A stretch of DNA of 34,161 nt. Origin: Podaxis mareebaensis. Lineage: Eukaryota; Basidiomycota; Agaricomycetes; Agaricales; Agaricaceae. The stretch is from NCBI GenBank assembly GCA_018524725.1, contig JAEUWP010000184.1, positions 1-34,161 of the forward strand, in the 5' to 3' direction. The position numbers and the translations under genes are program-made. This document shows positions 29,895 to 34,161 of the stretch, in pieces. A model generated the notes under the pieces. That model did not search any database, was not told the DNA's origin, and saw nothing but the letters and a program-made list of their open reading frames with translations. Positions within the stretch are counted from its first letter, which is position 1. Each line of letters begins with the position of its first letter.

Positions 29895-31885
29895 ATGCCC
29901 AACACCCCTACCTTGCAATCCACCATGCCTGGTATTTCAACACCAACTTCGCTCACTGCCTGACTGACTGAGGATATGAAGCAGTTCATCAACACATTTC
30001 AGTTCAAGTTTAATATCTTCCAGAAGTCCAAAGACACGAAGCCACAGGGTGCCCAGATTGCATGGGTTCACAAGAATGTTATGGATCTATTTAGCAAGCA
30101 GTTTGGTACAGCCGACAAAGCATTGCTTCTTGTAAGTAATTATCTTATGTTAACAGCCTTGGTCACTAACTGTTGGCACTACTTCAGTAGGCAGTCAACC
30201 ACTATCTGAGGAATCACAATGGAATGAGAACTTCTGGACAGAAACAAAAACTGAATAATGATGGGCATTCAGCTTCCTCATCAACTCGTGCAGTCTCCTG
30301 GGTCCATATAATGGCTAAGGAGAAGCAAGACCTACTTGACAAGCAAATGAATCAACTCAAGCTCTCAGAAGGCATTGAAATGCATGGTTCATATTTAAAG
30401 CATTATTATCATGCCAGGGAAAAGATGGCAGCAGAAGCAACCCAGGAAGACATAATGCATTACAAGGTGATGGCAGACAAGGAGACTGCTCACTGTAAGG
30501 CCATTCCAATACTTGACAACATTGAAGAGTAAGTATCATTAGAATATATCTATCCATTATCTATGCTTATAACTTCATCCTAGGTGACAATCTACAATGG
30601 CTCAGGTGATCAGCAATGCCATTGGAAAACACTTCAGCTGCAAGAAGCCTGGTCAACTTGGGAATGTTATCTGCTTCTTTGCTGTTGCTTATTGGATGCC
30701 CACACAAGAAATTGATGGTGATTTGTGAGTTTTGGTGCTTCACCTTTCTATGTAACTGCTAATGTTCTTCAAAGTTCAATGACATCAAATCTCACCATTG
30801 ATGCAGATGATAGTGATGCACAGGAATTAGTTGACTGCTTCAGGCAAATGAGCTACCCAGCCTTGAAAAGGTTGGTGGATCATATCTTACCCTGTACTTT
30901 AACTTGTACTTAAATCACATTCAAGTTGAGTTTGTATTTCTCATTCTTTGTATCACAGGTTATTCCAAAGAAGAAGACTTGGAGAACATGACTCTAAAAC
31001 AGCTTTGTGGGACCATTCTTCATTTTATTACAGAATCTTGGGGTGAGTTCAACTCTATTCCATGGAAATTTTCATTGATGCAGATTTAGAGTCAAGTGAT
31101 GGGAATCTTCGGTCAGCAGGTAACATACCATGGGAGGCATTGGAGACTCTTGAAGGCTGATTGACATATTTGGTACCTAACACCAAGTTTGCAGCCCTGT
31201 CCCCCTTTCACCCGGAGAAGATTGCTTCTCTCAACCTCCTCAAAGACCTTGTTATGGAAATCCACAATACACATCCCACTGTTTTTACTCCCTATCATGA
31301 GCAGTCAACTTCCCTAGTTGATGCTGGCTCTTCTCACTCAGGCCCTGATGACAAGCCCTCCACACAGTCATCCTCCAACAGTTCTATGGCACCTAGCATT
31401 GCACCACCACATGTTGTGGATCAGTCACCTCTGTTGGCCAGTCTATCCACATCCACCTTACCACATCCTCTATCACCTACAGCTTCTGCTTTGCCAGTGC
31501 CCAAAGACAACAGTAGGCCACATCTTGGAAATGCTGATGTTGAGATGGACAGCCCAATTCTCACACATCCTACCACTCTGGCTGAAGTAGCATGCCAAGC
31601 TATTGAAAATGACATGTTGGTTGAGCAAGGGGACACATTGACAGAGCAGGGGGACATATTGACAGCACAGAGGGACATGTTGACAGCGCAGGGGGACATG
31701 TTGACAGTGCAGGGGGACACATTGATGGAGCAGGGAGACACACTGGCAGAGCAGAGGGACACACTGAGTGAGCAGGATGATGTCACAACCAAGTTGAGAA
31801 GTTGTGCCAGCAAGAGTGTAGGCAAGAGGGGCCAGAGGGGAAGGGGAGCCCACCTAGCAGTTAGTACCCACAGAAATTTATGAAC
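29895..31885 (+). pseudogene. Six-exon gene of unknown function with heptad-repeat tail
   Basis: The ATG at 29895 starts MPNTPTLQSTMPGIST. GT..AG introns at 30132-30190, 30529-30583, 30725-30774, 30906-30958 and 31043-31083 join exons in frame. The exons carry QIAWVHKNVMDLFSKQFG, then a basic and helical region (VSWVHIMAKEKQDLLDKQMN), AIGKHFSCKKPGQLGNVICF, a variable acidic part, a conserved-looking IPWEALETLEG, LVPNTKFAALSPFH, a Ser/Thr/Pro-rich linker and a C-terminal heptad repeat near 31617-31788. In-frame TGAs lie at 29961-29963, just after the second splice and near 31159, all compatible with CGA. The layout recalls lineage-expanded agaricomycete hypothetical proteins; no function can be given. 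It is transcribed toward the right inverted-repeat arm. The stop (TGA at about 31881) may itself be a mutated codon. Confidence 0.6.
31617..31788 (+). repeat. 21-bp coding minisatellite (heptapeptide repeat)
   Basis: About eight units of 21 bp each encode variants of LTEQGDT (LVEQGDT, LTAQRDM, LTVQGDT, LAEQRDT and so on). All units stay in frame, so the array lengthens the protein without breaking it. Spacing of Leu every seven residues with charged neighbours suggests a helical, possibly coiled-coil tail. Confidence 0.85.
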
Positions 31886-32208
31886 CCATACAGTCAGTGA
31901 GGTACCAGCAAGGTATGTAATATATTCCTTTTTCCCTCCTTTACTGAAATTTTGTAGTCAACATTTGACACATGTCAAGTCAATAGCCAAGTGATGGATT
32001 GGATGGGGTTCACCATGGGTAGTAGACAGTCTAGATTGCTATATACATGCTCACTAAGGATACACAATCATATAATTAGGATAGATTTCAGAGATTAAAA
32101 TACATCTATCCTTTGTCCTAACTTAAGTGATCCATTCATGCATCCATTCCCCATGAATATAAGTAAATGGTTGATCTGTTCATGCATCTGTTCATGCAGC
32201 TGTTCATT
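31886..32208. other. Non-coding stretch before the right inverted-repeat arm
   Basis: No gene. From about 32150 it contains extra copies of the GTTCATGCATC-type motif that also builds the inverted-repeat arm. Confidence 0.5.
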
Positions 32209-32534
32209 ATTCATCCATGTATCTGTTCATTATTCATCCATGTATCCATTCATGCATCCATTCAGGATGTAAATAAATGGTTCAGATATATTTGATTGGT
32301 TCATAAGGCATAAGTGAACAGTTCATGATCCATTTGCAATCATATCTAGCCTAAGTGAACCATTCAATATTTCGAATGGTTCATGATCCATTTGTGATCA
32401 AATTTGGTCATATACTAAAAATGGCTAAGTAAACGGTTCACTGTTGAACAGTTGATCAGTTCCAGGTTGAGAACAACTGAAATCTGAACCAACTCACTGT
32501 TAATATTAACTGCTCCAATTGATCAATCAACTGC
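32209..32534 (-). repeat. Right arm of 326-bp inverted repeat (candidate transposon TIR)
   Basis: Reverse complement of 9153-9478 with the same length. Differences are few and mostly of the kind TG in one arm versus CA in the other at the same place, i.e. both derivable from CG. A CpG kept here (32373-32374) is CA in the left arm. The outer edge lies six bases from a partial LTR. Confidence 0.85.
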
Positions 32535-32540
32535 AGCACC

Positions 32541-32952
32541 TGAGTCAATCTCCAAGTCGAGCCTCAGTACCTGACAAACTTCTAATCATTTATAGAAGTT
32601 GTAAAGTAGATATATTTAGGTACACTGTCCATAGGTATATAAACTATTGACACTAACAAGTAGAAAGCATCATTTCTACTTGGTTAGGTGGAGACTCAAA
32701 TAGAAGTCTTTATCAACTATAAGTGATATGATTTAAGTTGTTCTCTATCAATCTTTACTACTCTCAAAGTTGCTAAGGACTCTATTGAGGAAGTAGACAT
32801 ATTGTGTGACTATAAGTGTTAGTTATCTTGATGCATTGACTCTGTCAGTGCTTAAAAGTAATCTATCTGTTAGTACATGAGAAGTCTCCTTTGATATGAT
32901 CTGCAGATATGTATCAGGCCTCTTTACAGACCAAAGCAGCCTCACTATAACA
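32541..32952 (+). repeat. Partial LTR of the gypsy element 1 type
   Basis: Matches 12498-12896 in the same orientation, including the TATA box, the segment ACTTGGTTAGGTGGAGACTC and the terminal ATAACA at 32947-32952. The first ~250 bp of the LTR are missing at the border with the inverted-repeat arm. Divergence is visibly greater than between the inverted-repeat arms. Confidence 0.78.
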
Positions 32953-33234
32953 ATTAGAACACCAAAGTAGTTATGCACATCTTGATTAGGGTATGTAGAA
33001 CAGTACTCACCTTAGTATTTAGATAGCTTGTAAAGTAAGTAGAACTTAGCTTTATGATTATTTGTACATAGCATGAGAATAGCAGGTCTGTCTTCTGCTC
33101 TATCTTCTTGCTGTGTGAGAGCTCTACCTGCCTCAACAGGATAACTGGCATAACAGCTAAACCAATGGAGTAGCCTGTGACCTTACAAGTTGTATCTCTC
33201 CCTTGGCAGTCCCTGTGAGATTTCTGACCAGCCT
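32953..33234. other. Non-coding spacer
   Basis: AT-rich with no supportable ORF. Confidence 0.4.
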
Positions 33235-33719
33235 CTAGTTCACTCTGGTGAACAGACAGGCATTCTGCTTCAGGAACTTAATAGTGTCAGGTTGTCTTAG
33301 GACAGTATCTCTCTGCATTGGCACAACAACCATACTGTGCCTAAGTACCAGTCTAAGCCCTGTGTAAACCCCAGGAGGTTCACAGAAGAAATGAACATTC
33401 CTTTCTTTACAGGGCATTTCCTAGACTTAGGGAGCATTAGTCCAGGCTCTCCTTCACCCTTATTGTCCTCAATGGGTTCAGATTCCTGGGTGAGAGATAG
33501 GTTTTCATATAAGTCATTCCTTCCATCATTGTTATAATCCTTGTACTCTATAGCAGCTGATGGGTCAGTGATTGGCTCAAAACAACTCTCCCATGTCAGT
33601 GGAGATTGTTTTAGACCTGCAGTGGGTATCTTCAACCATCCAGTACCTCTGCTATTGCCAGGAACATCTGGAGGGGACTTAGGTCCACTGGCTGACTCTA
33701 GGGGCTCCATTACTTTCAT
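33235..33719 (-). pseudogene. Unrecognised coding fragment
   Basis: Two overlapping minus-strand frames look coding. The upstream one (33719 to about 33430) has PPDVPGNSRGTGWLKIPTAG and an acidic YKDYNNDGRNDLYENL; the downstream one (33417 to 33235) has NVHFFCEPPGVYTGLRLVLR and FLKQNACLFTRVN ending at TAG. They are probably one protein split by a frameshift or missed splice near 33420. I recognise no domain; a retroelement gag or capsid-linked protein is possible but unproven. Confidence 0.35.
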
Positions 33720-34161
33720 GCTATATTACTGGTCCCTCTAACTTTATGCTTGCATTCTGCATAAATCTGTCATTACATTTGTCTTGGACATGTTGCATTG
33801 CATGAGATGAAGGTTAATTAAGACTCACATCATTTTCTTATTGAAATTTTTGTCTTTTTTTTTTTTTGATATAGCATAGTCACTGAGATTCTTGACATCT
33901 TAGCAGTGGAAAACTACCAACTGGGATAGCTACCCCATAGCTCTAAGCATAGATAACCAGTGATAAAAGTCCCTTAACAAAACTTGTCCTTTCAAGGTCC
34001 TCTCTATCCCTGGCAACACCTGTAGCTTGTTAAGGGCTTGATTACTGAGAATGAGACTTCATCCTCCTCCACAATTTTCCCAAACACCATCAGCAGAAAG
34101 GCTGAAACTATACATACCAAAAAATATCAATACATATACTGAAATGTACTAAAAACCACAA
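33720..34161. other. Window end, no gene seen
   Basis: AT-rich with a T-tract at 33855-33868. No ORF or repeat is supported. Confidence 0.4.

Noticed and set aside
167..31885. TGA read as a sense codon (altered genetic code or programmed readthrough)
   Set aside because: A sister copy shows CGA at one TGA site, catalytic losses and non-coding arm differences have the same CpG signature, Arg is also encoded normally by AGA and CGA in these genes, and no nuclear code with TGA as Arg is known to me.

Overview
The window looks like a transposon-dense stretch of a basidiomycete (probably agaricomycete) nuclear genome. It carries LINE-type retroelements with (A)n tails, two chromodomain Ty3/gypsy elements, a KDZ-type DNA transposase gene split by introns of about 50-60 bp, and spliced genes of unknown function. 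I see no rRNA, tRNA or CRISPR array and no clearly intact host gene. The species cannot be named from the sequence alone.

Layout: 1-8990 is a stack of LINE fragments (1-1412 +, 1426-4440 -, 4440-4752 +, 5857-8213 -, 8228-8990 +) with a gypsy pol fragment (4753-5856 -) caught between two LINE tails. At 9153-9478 and 32209-32534 lie two 326-bp arms of an inverted repeat that bound a 23.4-kb segment. Just inside the left arm is a KDZ transposase gene (9863-12243 -), cut off at its 5' side by a gypsy LTR (12244-12896). Then come gypsy element 1 (gag 13323-15128, pol 15119-18592, extra zinc-knuckle ORF3 18607-19896) and a 5'-truncated gypsy element 2 of another family (pol 19935-22637, ORF3 22654-24084). 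Further right are an acidic-protein gene (24915-25395 -), an array of 39-bp hairpins with long direct repeats (25600-27730), a Cys-rich/acidic gene with SUMO-interaction-like motifs (27963-29505 -), and a six-exon gene (29895-31885 +) pointing at the right arm. Outside the right arm are a partial copy of the element-1 LTR (32541-32952) and an unrecognised fragment (33235-33719 -).

The dominant theme is how these genes died. More than 50 in-frame stops were read, and almost all are TGA. Those with recognisable alignments sit at arginine positions, and frames are otherwise kept over kilobases. Lost catalytic Asp/Glu residues in reverse transcriptase, RNase H and integrase also fit CpG to CpA changes. 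The two inverted-repeat arms differ mainly where one has TG and the other CA at the same position. All of this fits decay by deamination of methylated CpG rather than age-related indels.

The best candidate for something undescribed is the 23.4-kb segment itself: a possible large KDZ transposon with long terminal inverted repeats, outward-facing terminal genes and nested retroelements. The second candidate is the zinc-knuckle ORF3 shared by two different gypsy families.
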